Assembly: GCA_024663395.1 (NCBI GenBank)
Contig: JANFAH010000129.1
Span: 1 to 64,000, forward strand
Direction: 5' to 3'
From: Pisolithus tinctorius
Lineage: Eukaryota; Basidiomycota; Agaricomycetes; Boletales; Pisolithaceae
DNA length: 64,000 nt
The position numbers and the translations under genes were made by a program. The notes under the pieces are model-generated. The model saw nothing but the letters and a program-made list of their open reading frames with translations. It was not told where the DNA came from and did not search any database. Shown one piece after another: positions 22,351 to 34,345 of this stretch. Every line of letters begins with the position of its first letter. Position 1 is the stretch's first letter.

Positions 22351-23141
22351 GATGTCTTCGAGGCTCAATACGAGTCTTCGACTCGTTCTTATACATACCC
22401 CGCGTCCCGCGCTAAACCCACAGGGCTCGGTGATCCGAGATAACTAGGCAAAGTAGGCACTGTATTAGCACATATCACAGTTGGTGCACTCCATCTCTCC
22501 ACGCGTTTTCGTGAATCGACGGTGAAGAGAAGTCATCGTCGGCAAGGTCATAGTAAACAGGTATGTTGCACAGATGGTGGGTGCGCTTGTCCTTCAGGGG
22601 AGCACCTCGCAAGTTTTCGCAGCCCCGAATGCTGAAACGGTGACGTTTGAATCTCTCGATCTCAAAGTCATCTTTACGTACTTAGCTCGTGTCGGCGCCT
22701 TCATATAAGTACTGGTGGATAGCTTCTGCCCTTCTGCCCGGTTTCATCGAGAGATTGGTCAGCTGTTTTTGAGCGAACACGGAGACGAGTATCACCGAAG
22801 CTACACTCTTCCTGACTTTATGGACGGAGAAAATATTGACCAGCGATCAGTAAGTCTTGCGCTGCAATCCGAGGACAACGTTTGACTTCCTGTCTCCCTG
22901 GCGTGTCGTTCGACTTGTTCCGGCATCCACGCGTCCGAGGCGCGTCTATAGATTCTCTTGTCAAAAATATCGTTTATTTTTGTCACGCGTCCCATAACGT
23001 TGATGTGTCGTCAGATGGCGCAATGAGCAGCTGCACTTCTATAAAAGGCAGCTCTCAGCTATCACATAACCCCTGTTACCCAGTGAAACAACTACGCCCC
23101 GCTGTCCAGCAGCAGCAATATCGGTCGAGTCCACGTCAACT
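22351..23141. other. Divergent region between permease and MYND gene, with unassigned coding-like pieces
   Basis: A plus-strand piece from 22,573 (M-V-G-A-L-V-L-Q-G, open to about 22,707) and a second piece ending F-M-D-G-E-N-I-D-Q-R-S near 22,850 look coding-like but join to nothing recognised. The rest should contain the promoters of the two divergent genes. CTTCATATAAG near 22,700 and CTATAAAAGG near 23,040 are TATA-like; the latter is about 100 bases before the MYND start. Confidence 0.35.
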
Positions 23142-24003
23142 ATGTCCGTCCAGGCATGCTCGCTGTGTTTTCGAGAGGGATCACCACAACAGCTGATGCG
23201 CTGTTCAAGGTGTAAGAACTCCGTCTACTGCGTACGGCTATGCAACTGTAACTGTGGGCAGAACTTCTGACGACTCGCGCTTTTTGCGTACAGTCTAGTA
23301 TCTGCCAGTCGACCGACTGGCCCACTCACAAGTCGCGATGTTCCCCCACCGCACAACCCACCCCTTCCCTACGTCGCGCGCCGCCGCCACATGCGGTAAC
23401 TGGCGTCACCATTGCTTGTAACGCTGAAAGAGCACAGGGTGCTCCTGCCCTCCAGACAACTATCGTCCAGCCCTCCCACCCAATATACCTCTGTGGCCTC
23501 CCTAGCCCTATATCCCAGTCTTTCGGTTTCCCCCTCCTCATATACCGCCACATGACGGATGACCCTACCAGGATGATCCGCCATCCAAGCTTGGACAATC
23601 AGATGGCTATGCATCTACTCTGTCAACCTAGTACGGGCAGCCCAGACTCAAAGTGAGTGAGCGATTTATCCTCCACTCGCAGGTGACTGATGATCGCTAC
23701 AGGTGGAAGAGAGCAGGTTGCATGGGAACGGTTAGTCACAATGTAATAAAGAACTCGACGAGTGGGTCATTAAATGTCACGGTCTAGGTCACCGTCATCC
23801 GCCAAGATGGCCAGCCTCTCACATGCGAAGCTCTGGAGACCACCCTGATGTACGTTGACCACGTACTCGACCTTTTGCGCGACGGTGTATCACCGTGGCA
23901 TCAATTGAATCCCGTTAGTTTTCAAACATTCTGTCAACGATATAAAGACGAGCGGGTAAAAAGTGGTTATAGCTATTTCGACATGATGCGTGTTCCCCTT
24001 TGA
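23142..24003 (+). CDS. MYND-type zinc-finger protein
   Basis: Four exons (23142-23231, 23294-23652, 23703-23730, 23788-24003) splice in frame to 230 residues, including a 28-base exon. The N-terminus is a MYND finger: C-S-L-C, then C-S-R-C, then Y-C-S-S-I-C-Q, D-W and H-K-S-R-C, with one Cys codon completed exactly at the first splice junction. MYND fingers mediate protein-protein contacts, often in transcriptional or chromatin regulation. The remaining 180 residues have no recognised domain, though D-N-Q-M-A-M-H-L-L-C and Y-V-D-H-V-L-D-L-L suggest helices. TATA-like TATAAAA near 23,041 fits the start. It looks intact. Confidence 0.85.
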
Positions 24004-24594
24004 TTCATGCTTTCGTCAGCGTTTTGCGTTTGCTTGTTGTGGCTTTTAGTGATTACTGACTGCAAGCTTGTACTATATGCAATGTTCAGATTAATATAAT
24101 GCGATCGTGTTCGAGTACTGACAGTTCTCTGCAAATTCAGTACGTCTCTTCAGGTGAAACTACTATGAGTAGTGCTCAACATCCTATAACTCTTGCATGT
24201 CATACCTCCGGTGTTGTTGCCGAGTTTGTGTTGCTTTCCTTGATCCTGTTTCTCATCCCTGAAACAGAAACGGGGTCCTTCGCAAAGCACACACAACGGG
24301 CGGCGTCGTATAATGGAGACATGTCCCTCGATAAATGTGAGGTAGAGGGCTGACGCAGGACAGGATGCCAAACGTCGCTACCAGCGCAAGCGACCCCAAA
24401 CCAGCTTCCATACTCGTCGAGTTGCACTGGGTTGAGGGGAAGAGTCTGATTATCCTGGGGTGTGGGTTGACATGCATGTTAAGATATATTGATCCATCAT
24501 TAAATCTACGATACTCAGCAAAACTGTGTGAGCGGGATTGCCCTGTGGCCCTTCTGCGCACACGGTAGAATGATAATTCTTCAAAGCCGACTGT
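24004..24594. other. Convergent intergenic region, MYND to acyl-CoA oxidase
   Basis: About 590 bases. Short overlapping open frames on both strands have no family motif and are treated as chance. Confidence 0.4.
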
Positions 24595-27336
24595 TTACTC
24601 TCTTCGCCAACTTCTGACCTTCTTGCAGCATCGGTCGCAGGCTTTTCTGGGACAATGATTCAGTGACCCCGAAGACGAGAAAAATACAGGTGTTCGACGA
24701 ACATAGTACCCCGGAGTAACGCCTAGCTGGTTGAGAGGTTCAAACTGAGCTCTTCGCCAAAGCTCTTCGTAAACACGCCCGTCGGACATTCCAAGCGCAC
24801 TAATACACGAAGGGGGGATCAGATTAGCAGAATGGAACTTAAATGAAGTCAAAGAGTTCTCTGGAACGCGAACCTATCAAGAGCCCAGTCGGAAAACGAG
24901 AATGCATCCGTCAATCCAATAGCGTTAGGTAAGAGCAGTGTACAATGGTGTTTGATTGCCAAACGTAATTCACGATCTCCGGATTGGTGTAACAACCCCG
25001 TCGAGAAAAGATCAACCAACGCATCTTCTGCAGTAGTGAGCAAATACTGGGTACGGCAAACATCATCATCCATATAGTACGAACAAAGGGCGCGAGGAAA
25101 CTTACTAGGTGATGCAGCGCGCGTATGATATCGCCCTCTTGCCGCGGTAACAGGTCTAGACCCGTAATCATTTTCCCGATTTGAACAGCGATGAAGGCAT
25201 CCGTGACAGCCTTAGATAGCCTCTGATTCGCATTCGCATCAAGTTCATCCATAGTCTCCAAAAACCCTTTCAACACGAGAGCAGCGCGCCATTCAAGCAG
25301 ACAGATAATGGCATCGGAATCCTCCCATGTCGTTATATCCACAACAGGCTTTGGATTTTCGCCTTTCAAAAGCCGGATATAGCTCGAATGGGCCCCCAGA
25401 GGTGACGATGGAGTGGAAAGAGAAGCCTGGTACGCCTTCACAGCTGCACGTACTACCTGTCCGTCCAACACAAAGTTATCGCCTTCGTATCTGGTGTAAC
25501 TTTCCCATGAATGACATCGTAAGCGCGAGTCTCTGAGGTGACATACAGCACAGCGGGAAGATAATCGGTATACAGGCGCCCAATTCCTGCAAAGGCACTG
25601 TACCCGTGTCCACCCAGTGCACGCCTGGCAGTCTCGAGATCTCTCACAGCAGCGCTGGTGACGAGAACTTTTAAACCACATAAGATAGCATGGGCCTCCG
25701 GAAGTTTCGTGAAGTCTCCTCGATCCAAATGTCCTCTGATAATGGTGAATTCCTTCATCTGAGAAATGGTGCTCAGATTGTGTCCCACCCTTCACGAAAA
25801 AAAGCTACCGTTTGACGGCCAAGTACAATGAACACGTAGGCACGAGAAAGAATAGGTATTAGCCGGTAGTACGTTGATGGGTATTGAATCACTTGGCGCT
25901 CTAGACCATGTTCATCGCGTTCTCCCTGACGTCGGACAGTGGTATAGCGGATAGCAATAGTTATCGCTAAGCGTGATAATAGGCACATGACAAGACTCAA
26001 CGATGCGGCAGCACCCACCTCTTGCAATGGTCCATCCTGCAGTCGTAACCATGCTGAGAAAATGTGTAAATCCGGATTACTAAGAATATTTGCGGCAAGC
26101 GGTCACCTTGCTCGTATGTACATCATCTTCAAGAGGTATCACGGTGAGTCGTTATAGTTCTTCATTATGGGGACTTACCCCACCAAAACTGTGTTTTGGG
26201 TTCCGAGGTTGAACATACCGACCATCCTCCGTCACCTTTGCAAACTTGGAAAACATGTTAGTCCGCGGGATTCGGATGTGGTGGAATCTTGCGTAGCCGT
26301 TATCCATCGCTGCAAGACCTCCACAAGCCTTTGGGCCTATGTCGCCAATGGATATTCCCGGTAACGTTGTGTGATCCTCTACACAAGTCAGTGCATGGGT
26401 ACCCGTCAAGGTAAGCACAACACACCTAGCGACCGTAGTTGAACAAGAAAGAGATGCGGACCGACATCTTCCCCTCCAGGTAAAATCAACTTTGCTTGAA
26501 CGATTCCATGGGTAGCTGTTTTACCCAGTCCGCCGATCCACCACTTAGTACTTGTTAGCGTAGGTGAATGAATCTCGAACTCCTGTGTTTCAGGGATATA
26601 CGTCGCGGTAGTCTCCAGACAAGCAACGTTAGAGCCGTGACCAAGCTCCGTCTGAAGATAGCACCTGAAGAAGCCCAATAAAGCCACCACATTACGTGAG
26701 TAACATGTAGGAGCTCACCCTTGTATTCCCTTGTTGGACACGAGATCCCAGTATTCCAACATCATTGCAGAAGAGGCTTGACCAAGGAAGACGGGTTCGA
26801 AGGCTTACATGGCATCCATGATTCAGTTATCAACGAATTTGCATAGCAAAAGTAATGTGATCCCCTTACCGACGTTGTGCAATCCGATGGGGAGTACTTC
26901 CGATAAGATGAACGCAGCCTGATCTCTCTCCTGCTTTGACCAACCATGGACACGTTGTAACTCGATCAAACGCTTCGCGATAGCAAGGGCTCTCTCGTAT
27001 GCATCAACTCTTCCAATGAAATTGCTTAGGTAGACAAAGATTAGGTCAGAGTTCGTTCGTCCGCGGTACGTCTTGCCAGGCTTTCTCTCACCTCTGAGAT
27101 TTGTCGAACACAGGATCACTCTTCAGGATATCTTCAATCTTCTTATGAGTCTCCCAGTTGGGCCTTCCTGCTATTGCAACGCATAAGCTCAAGGCTCAAA
27201 CTCAAGAGCGCTCGAACGGCACGACTAGATCACCGAATAAGTAGTCCCGTACGGTTTCTACATTGAACGAGACGCTGGCCCTCGCCACCCTCATGTCCAT
27301 GGCTGTTTGTGTTGCGATAGTGACAGGTGCCATCAT
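24595..27336 (-). CDS. Peroxisomal acyl-CoA oxidase
   Basis: Catalyses the first, H2O2-producing step of peroxisomal fatty-acid beta-oxidation with FAD. From 27,336: [10 protein letters not shown] and [10 protein letters not shown]. Blocks in order: H-G-W-S-K-Q-E (about 26,930); [10 protein letters not shown] (about 26,650); [16 protein letters not shown] (about 26,540); G-P-K-A-C-G-G (about 26,330); [11 protein letters not shown] (about 25,620); and Y-E-G-D-N-F-V-L (about 25,490), whose Glu is the family's catalytic base, rebuilt across an intron. The 3' end has D-G-R-V-Y-E-E-L-W and E-P-L-N-Q. A clear S-K-L-type peroxisomal signal was not found; the last exon boundary is uncertain. Head-to-head with the GH79 gene. 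Confidence 0.9.
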
Positions 27337-27638
27337 GCTTGGCCTTCAGGGAACTTGGAGTGCAATCAGGACCCACGGGTGTGCATGTGAACGGCGACCG
27401 GAGACCTTTACGTACTAACGCAAGTCCAGAAGCGCTTGGCAGGGGTTATGTAACGCGTACATAAATGGTATATATAGTATTCAGTCGGTCGATCTTGGCT
27501 GAGACCGGTCGGCGGATCCAAGTTCGTTCCTTCAGGTTCAGTCACTCGTTTTTTGAGGTGCAGTGGGTGCTTTTCGACAAAATCCATGGCAGCAGCCACG
27601 AGACTCACCACGTCGACAAATTTATAGGGACGTCCACA
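27337..27638. promoter_or_regulatory. Shared divergent promoter, acyl-CoA oxidase / GH79
   Basis: Only 302 bases separate the two divergent ATGs. GGTATATATAGTATTC at about 27,468-27,483 contains a TATA-like element usable on either strand; it lies about 165 bases before the GH79 start. Co-regulation is possible but not shown. Confidence 0.4.
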
Positions 27639-30139
27639 ATGCGTCTTCTCCTTGTCCACTCCTTTCTGTCAGCATTTGGAATCGTACATGGAGCAGTTAC
27701 AGTTTATGGTCCACATGTCCAGCAACCTCTCGGTTCGCAAACGGTGATAGGCTCCCTCAGCCTCGTATACCGGAGCTGCTACATATGATCAGACTGTTTT
27801 GACTCCACCCCCTGTACCCAATCCACCTCCGCCCACTTCTTTTGGTGTGCAGCTGCAAACCGGTGGTGCTGCAACCGGCCTTTCCATACCCCAGAGCGGT
27901 GCATTCTTTGGTTTTAGTATCGAATTCAGTGTCGTTAGCCAAGTCCGTAAGTATTGTTGACAGGTTTGATGAAATGGATGGCCCGCTGAAATGATGATCC
28001 GCCTTGAAGTTGGCTTAAACAGGTGATTCTTCCATGTCATGTTCATCTGAGTTGGTAGTGCTCATGACTCCGGGAACATCAGCTCGTTCATGCAGGTGCC
28101 GTTCCTAAACTTAATGGCTAATCTCAGGGAACGTGCCGGAAGCGTTCAGGTGCGACTTGGTGGAAACAGTCAGGAAACCGCTACGTTGGTCAACTCCATT
28201 CCAGACGGAAAGTCTATGGAAAAGGACACAGTGAACACGTCAAACCCGGTATGTGAAGTGGTCAGAAACGTCACTAGCGCATGTTTACATCTTGTTACAG
28301 ACTGATACTCCGCCTTTGCTCTTTACGCCAGAGATTATCAAGATGATGGCCAGCATATCTGCGTTGACGAATGTTCGCTGGTACTTGGGTAAGCACTTTG
28401 CTGAGATCCGGTCTTCATCTTCATGACTCGCGAAAGGCATTCCATTCTACGACACCTCAAACTTCCAGCTACAAATAGCTGAGGTTGGCGAAGCCATTCT
28501 CGGTGATTACTTGATTGGTTTACAGGTACTGTTCCGAAGGACTTCTTTGGAGATAACAATCTTACATGATCCCAGGGCGGTAACGAACCCGATCTCTATT
28601 CCAAACACGGTCACCGTCCCAGCGTATGTAGTTCCGTTGCACCCGAAGCCCCTGAGCTCACTGTTACGTAGTCCTACAGTCCACAGGATTATACGAATGA
28701 GTTCGGATTACTCGTCAACGCAGTGAACGCGGATCCCAACTTACCAGACAAGGACATTCTCATCGGTCCCAATTTGTCTGGCACCTGGGAGCCAGAGCAG
28801 GTCTGGGACACTGGTTTTGCTACCGATTATAGCCAGAGCTTGATCACGCTTGCCGTCGAACAGTACTGCCCAAAGTTTTCTTTCGCTGGATGTCTTCTGA
28901 TAACTTCCTAGTTACCCAACAGATAATTGTTATGCCCAATACGGTACCGGCACGCCGCGCAATCCACAGGATATGTTCCCTACGTACCTGACGCACAAGT
29001 CTGGGCAAGACATCGTATCACCATATATCAACTCGACCGGTTACTGCACAGTCATTGGGGAAGCCCTTTGTCATGTTTGAAACGAACACCGCGTCGTGCG
29101 GTGGTTTCCCCGGTCTTAGTGACAGCTTTGGTGCCGCCCTGTGGGGTGTTGATTATGCTCTTCAGATGGCCTATGTCAACTTCACAGGTGCTCTAGTTCC
29201 ATGTTGGTGGTACAGAGCGATTACTATAATGTAAGTGGATGTTATCCCTCCTAGAGTAAATAAAAAAGCTCACATGCTGTTCATACAGCCCTTTACCCGT
29301 ACGTTAAAGGCTCGCCGTTTCAGTTCCTCTCCCCGCTAACTCCTCCAAGCTCCGGTAACTAATCAATCGACGTTCCACCAGTGGACGATCGGACCTATCT
29401 ACTATTCCGCACTGTTCGTGGCAGAAGCCTTGGGCTCGTCCAACCAGTCCCGAGTTCTTGACCTTGGCATGAATGGAGGGAACGAGTTCACGCCTGGCTA
29501 CGCCATTTACGAAAACGGGGAACCTACGCGAGTCGCTCTGATTAATTTCGTTTCGGACCCTACTGGTGCAAGTGACTATACCGCAAGCATTTCCCTCGCC
29601 GGCGGGTCGACGCCAGCCCAAGTCAAAGTAAAGTAAGGCAGACCGTGATTTTGCTTCTTGGATATTCATTAACCTGTCTTTGTAGATACCTTTCAGGGAG
29701 TTCCGTTGCACAGAAATGGAACTTTACGTGGGCAGGGGCAGACCTTTGGTGACGCATTCACCTCTGATGGACGTCCGGTGGGCAGCATTGATAGTCCAGA
29801 CTGTGACCTGCGACCAGGCGAACGGGGTCTGTAACGTCAAGGTACCTGCACCCGGCGCAGCGTTGGTCTTCCTCAGTGACCAAGCCCTCGAAGAATCCGA
29901 TCCAGGTCCGAACGATGACCTTCCCAACGACGGCCTACACCAAACTGCACAATACTGCCACCATCGACCCGTCCGCGCTCGCTACTTCGAATGGCAACAT
30001 GGGCACGGCAGACTGGCTGGCTGGCACGAGCCAAGGCTCGTTGGAAAACAGTGCCTCTGGATTCGCGCAGGCATTACCGAGTCTTGGCGCTGTCATCGCT
30101 GGTGCGCTGCTCGTTGTTCGAATGGCTTACGCAAGTTAG
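27639..30139 (+). CDS. GH79 beta-glucuronidase-like secreted or surface enzyme, frame disrupted
   Basis: The N-terminus M-R-L-L-L-V-H-S-F-L-S-A-F-G-I-V-H-G is a signal peptide. Family blocks: F-F-G-F-S-I-E (about 27,910); N-L-M-A-N-L-R-E-R-A and V-R-L-G-G-N-S-Q-E-T-A-T (about 28,150); G-G-N-E-P-D-L-Y (about 28,575, acid/base Glu); F-E-T-N-T-A-S-C-G-G-F (about 29,075, nucleophile Glu); F-T-P-G-Y-A-I-Y-E-N-G (about 29,500). The C-terminus ends in a hydrophobic helix after a Ser/Asn-rich stretch, suggesting a GPI or membrane anchor. It would cleave glucuronic acid from proteoglycan- or arabinogalactan-type glycans. Single-base frame slips appear near 27,755, 29,735, 29,785 and 29,910, so it is either decaying or misread. 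Confidence 0.8.
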
Positions 30140-30659
30140 GTGACGGTTCGAGACCATTTACAGTTGGCTTTTTTATTCTTTTGGAGTCTTTGTTGTCTTA
30201 TTCAGTCACCGGTAGTTGCGTTTTGATTACTTATTTCCGCAATAATGCTTGGAAAGGGCAGATATCTACCTCATCCCAACGTGTTTTGAAGGTGTAGCAT
30301 ACCCTTAGAATGCGAATATATTCGTGCGGTTGGCAGAAGACAAGTACATGCAAAGCTCAAGCTCGAAACGATGTGATGACTCGGTAACTGAAGGAAAATA
30401 GTGATGGTTAGAAATAACACTGCCAAGATTTGTGGTGCGTCCGAGACCGTGGCCTCAGCTCCTCCAGCACCATTGTCATACTTTCCTCCACGATGCAAGA
30501 CGCTATTCTACACGAAGGGGCTAAGGCACCAGGTGGCAGGCATGGCTTATGACATACACAGGCTAATACAAGAAAACCAATGTCCTAAAAATACAGGACC
30601 TGAATCTGTCTTCGTCGATTCGCCACTCATTTTTCTACTCCCAGAAATCATACAAGTGG
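30140..30659. other. Convergent intergenic region, GH79 to La
   Basis: About 520 bases without a supported gene. A minus-strand frame continuing past the La stop (to 30,547) is one of the two possible La 3' frames. Confidence 0.4.
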
Positions 30660-32526
30660 TTATGATTCGTCGGCCTTCGCCTTTTTCGCCACCGCGAATA
30701 GTTGGAACACTTGCGCCCCGTATGCCAACGTCGGGTCCACCGTCAGGTTCGATGGCTCGCTTGCGTTTTTCACCCACTTGTTCCTCGCCAGCGGGTTTGC
30801 TGGGGCTGGTATCGTTGTCTTTCGGTTTGGATCTGTCACTGTGACCATCTCCGCCACGACCACTTTGGCGACCTCCGCGACCACCCCCACGACCGCCGCA
30901 GTCCTCCACGACCCCCACGACCCCCACGAGAAGGACGACCCGTTACGAAGCTGTGAAGCGGGAGAGAGCAGAACGTGCCGCAAAGTTTGCACGCTCGATT
31001 TGGAATGGTTTCTCTTCTTCCTCTGCAAAAATGTTATGGCAGGTAATGAACGAGGGGAAGCATGGGGAACGTACCATCTGGGATAGACCATTCGACTTCT
31101 TTTGAATTCACAGTCTTGACGTTTTCCTTTACAGTAGGCAATTTCGTCCTCTGTGAGAGCCTTGTCGAATCCTACAAAGCCATGATCGTCTCCTTTCGAG
31201 AATTGGATATAAGGAACACGTGCAAATCGTTCGCGGAGCGGGGCCTGAGCAAGCAAGATTAGTGCGTCACAATAAACGTGGCCATGGTTAATATTCACAC
31301 CTTTATCTCAGTGAAATTGACATCTCCCCCACAGCCTATGAATTTAAGAGTTGCCCCTTGGATGAATGGCACGTCCTCCTCTTTCACGTACCCGACGTTG
31401 TCGTCGTCGTCATACACACGGAATCTTGCTACCCATGAACTCCAAGTATATTTCGGGTTTCTCCTTTTTCTTTCCATTGGCTTTTCCTTTCGACGCATCC
31501 TCCATATCCCTAAAAGCGTTAAATCCTTTTCGGTTAATTTTATCCTTGCGAAGTTTGGCGGCTTTTCCAGTAAGGCCTTTTTCCTTGATCTTCATGTCAC
31601 AGTAGGCACCTCTGTCGGAGGCAAGAGTGAGCCTCAACCAGTAAGTTTTCAGTCGGAAGACCCACTTAGACATGGTCAACAATTCCTCGCCGTTCCAAGT
31701 CGGCTTAGGATCTGCGTTCAGAAAGGCTTCCACAGATGACATGTTGGCGAATTCAACGAACACGGAACCCTGTTGAGGCGAGAGCAAGTTGAATGTCATC
31801 TTATCAACCATTGTAGCGACAAAACGACAAACCTTGAACTCCTTGCTTCCATCCGTGCGGCGCATCCTGACGGCGTTAACCTCGCCATACTTCGCAAAGA
31901 AATCTTCCAACTCCTTCTGCATGCCGGGTTCTTCATTTCCAAACCCTTTCTACGATCCCCTTAGTCGATGTTGCATGGCTCGCTTCCCGGACGCAGAACC
32001 AGGGATGAGACTTACCTGCGTATACACTACGTTCGAACTGGCCCTTAGGCGGCGCTACTTCCGTGCGCCGTCGTAAGTTCTCGCCCTTTTCGTCCACCTC
32101 AAGTTCCGTACTCTCGCGGAGGCGCGCGTAAAATGAATTCGTGCCCTTTTTCAGTGTACTCTCGCATACGCTTGAATGATGTGATAGTTTTGATGGGAAC
32201 CCAATGTTCTTCATTGGCGGTGTGAAGGGTCCACATGAATCTTTCATTTGTAATGATGAGCGTTCTGTGAGGGAAACAGCAGATGAATTTACTTGTCGAA
32301 TGGAAGGTTGGAAATCTGCGAAGTAAAATTCCACTACAAGAAAATTGAACGAGGTCTGTCGAAAACTAATAATAGGGTAAAACTTACTTTGTCGCCGGGC
32401 GCCTTCCAGCAACTGTTCATCGTTTGAATCACTACCGCCCATACCTTCCTTTTCTGCTGTTGCAGCTGTCTCGCCATTAGTGAGGAGAGCCTCCTCCGGT
32501 TGAGCGGGTTGAGATTCGGCAGACAT
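30660..32526 (-). CDS. La-family RNA-binding protein, frame disrupted
   Basis: La proteins bind the 3' U-tails of new RNA polymerase III transcripts. From 32,526: M-S-A-E-S-Q-P-A-Q-P and an acidic N-terminus; La motif V-E-F-Y-F-A-D; F-M-W-T-L and W-V-P-I-K-T-I-T-S-F; T-N-S-F-Y-A-R-L; then an RRM with F-F-A-K-Y-G-E-V-N-A-V-R-M-R-R and G-S-V-F-V-E-F-A-N; a lysine-rich linker; a second RRM-like part (P-Y-I-Q-F-S-K-G and G-F-V-G-F); and an RGG tail with E-K-R-K-R-A-I-E-P. The frame slips by one base inside A-D-S-N-L-P-F-D-K (extra T in GATTTCC, about 32,313), near K-G-T (run of A, about 32,147) and at least twice in the RGG tail. Errors or real damage cannot be told apart here. Confidence 0.85.
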
Positions 32527-34345
32527 AGGAAACCAAATGAGTAAGATGTGATGCGACAGACAAGGTGGAGATAACGATGCGAGTCAGCCAGAAGATATCA
32601 GCACCAAATATCAAGCTTTCAAGCTTGGAGTGGTGACGACGTTCTACCAAATATCGACTTGGTTCGATTATCTACGTTCGGCTAAACCCGGCGTTCCTGG
32701 ATTAATTCTTATGCGTTGTTGTATTCTCATAGTAATAGTACTGTCTCTACAGGCTCCCGCCGTACTTCCACCGGCGGGGGTTTTGGTATCAATGTGTGCG
32801 GCTGCTAACACTGAAGACTGTCAGGTTCTCGATCGTCCTTACAGATCTGAAAAACAAAAAAAGAAGAGAATGATTGAGTTGTATGACGAGTGCCCTCTTC
32901 CTCTTATACCTGGCAGGATACAATCCGTCACCCCACGGTTCTCCACTTACCTGAGGAAATGTAGCACTTCACTACCACTTTCATGGAGAACGCAGCTTTT
33001 CGTGGCGGTACCAGGCATTTCTCCGTGCACATAAGGCTTCAGGAGCCTGGGGAGCATCAGTAAGCGAATATATGGCTTAAACCTGTTACTGACTGGTCGT
33101 GACCGTGATTCCACCATTCCGTGTCTCCCTGATGAGGGTGAGCGCTCGAACATAATAAGCCTGCGAAACAGGGCATGGATTCCGGGAGGGTATTGCAACC
33201 TCGAAGGCAACAACTACTTGTACAGAATCACGTAGAAATTTCTACTTCATCAGAAAACGAATGGTTACGCAGAGCTGAAGAAGATCGACTGATTTCGGTC
33301 ACTCGTAATGGGGCTGTAAGGTTCGGACCGACGCTGTCGGCCGCACGTCGCTTGTTCAATATTCTTCTGACATTTCTTCTACGTATCTCATTTCTGTTTG
33401 ACCTAGTTCTTACCCACGCCCGTTCGTGCTGATATTGCATGCCTGCTATCCCTACTATAAAAAGGGCCATGCATCCTAACGTACGGGGACGCATTTCCTA
33501 CCTACCTGATATACAGACCTTGGTGTCCTGGAATTTCGAAGTACCTTCAGGAGAAGCTCCTCTTCGTAGTGTCGTCGCAAGTGCTACACTTCGCTGTCGC
33601 CACTACAGGGGCACTCCAGTAATAAATCATCGAACAGAGAGGCGTTGTATACCAAGGCAATCTCTTTCGCAGTCGCTCCTCTGGTATTACAATGCCAGCT
33701 GCGAAGAAAGCGGGCTGAGCTAGTTGCTGCTTTCAAATGTGGAAAAGCGAAACTTCTTGCCGGATTTATCACGTTGATCGACATTTCCGTCTGGAACTAC
33801 CGCCATTTTACGCCCATACCTATCAGCCTCATCTTGTGAGACGAGTGCCGCGGAAACAGGCACCTTTATAGGCATCACCGTGGATGGGTGACCTGGGTCC
33901 TACAGGCCATCCAAGATACACCCATCTGGTGGCCGTAGGCAAGGTTCGTTCTATTTGCGTACGGCTCAAAACACAACACACAAACCAGATTGCGCGTTGT
34001 CGACGACATGGTGCGCATGATAGCGCATGTTCAGCTTGCGTCGCTACTTAGCACTGAACGGAAGCGAAGAACGGACCAGAGCTCGTCCAAGGCCCGAACA
34101 GTGACGTGAATGAGTTTTCCGTGTACGGTTAGCTGGGAAAAGTCGTTCTCACCATGCTAGCATGTGCATTGGATAGTCTGCATCAGCCCTCAACTTCACG
34201 AGCAAGTGGACCACCTTCTCCGTTCCTGTCGCCTCTACCCTCGGTAGGTCGCACACTCTCCGTACTCCTACCCCTCGGGGGCTCAAGGATGACTCAGTAC
34301 ATCCTAGCAAAACCCTACTCCCGTCTGCCGTACTAGTCCTCAACT
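32527..34345. other. Gene-poor region, La to P450
   Basis: About 1.8 kb. Open frames up to 134 codons (32,630-33,034) show no family features and have no supporting splice structure. CTATAAAAAGG near 33,457 is TATA-like but nothing recognisable follows. Nothing else was identified. Confidence 0.4.

Noticed and set aside
32630..33034. 134-codon plus-strand frame after La
   Set aside because: No start context, splice pattern or family resemblance.
33860..33950. 5S rRNA-like GGATGGGTGACC
   Set aside because: The rest of the 5S structure is absent; an isolated short match.
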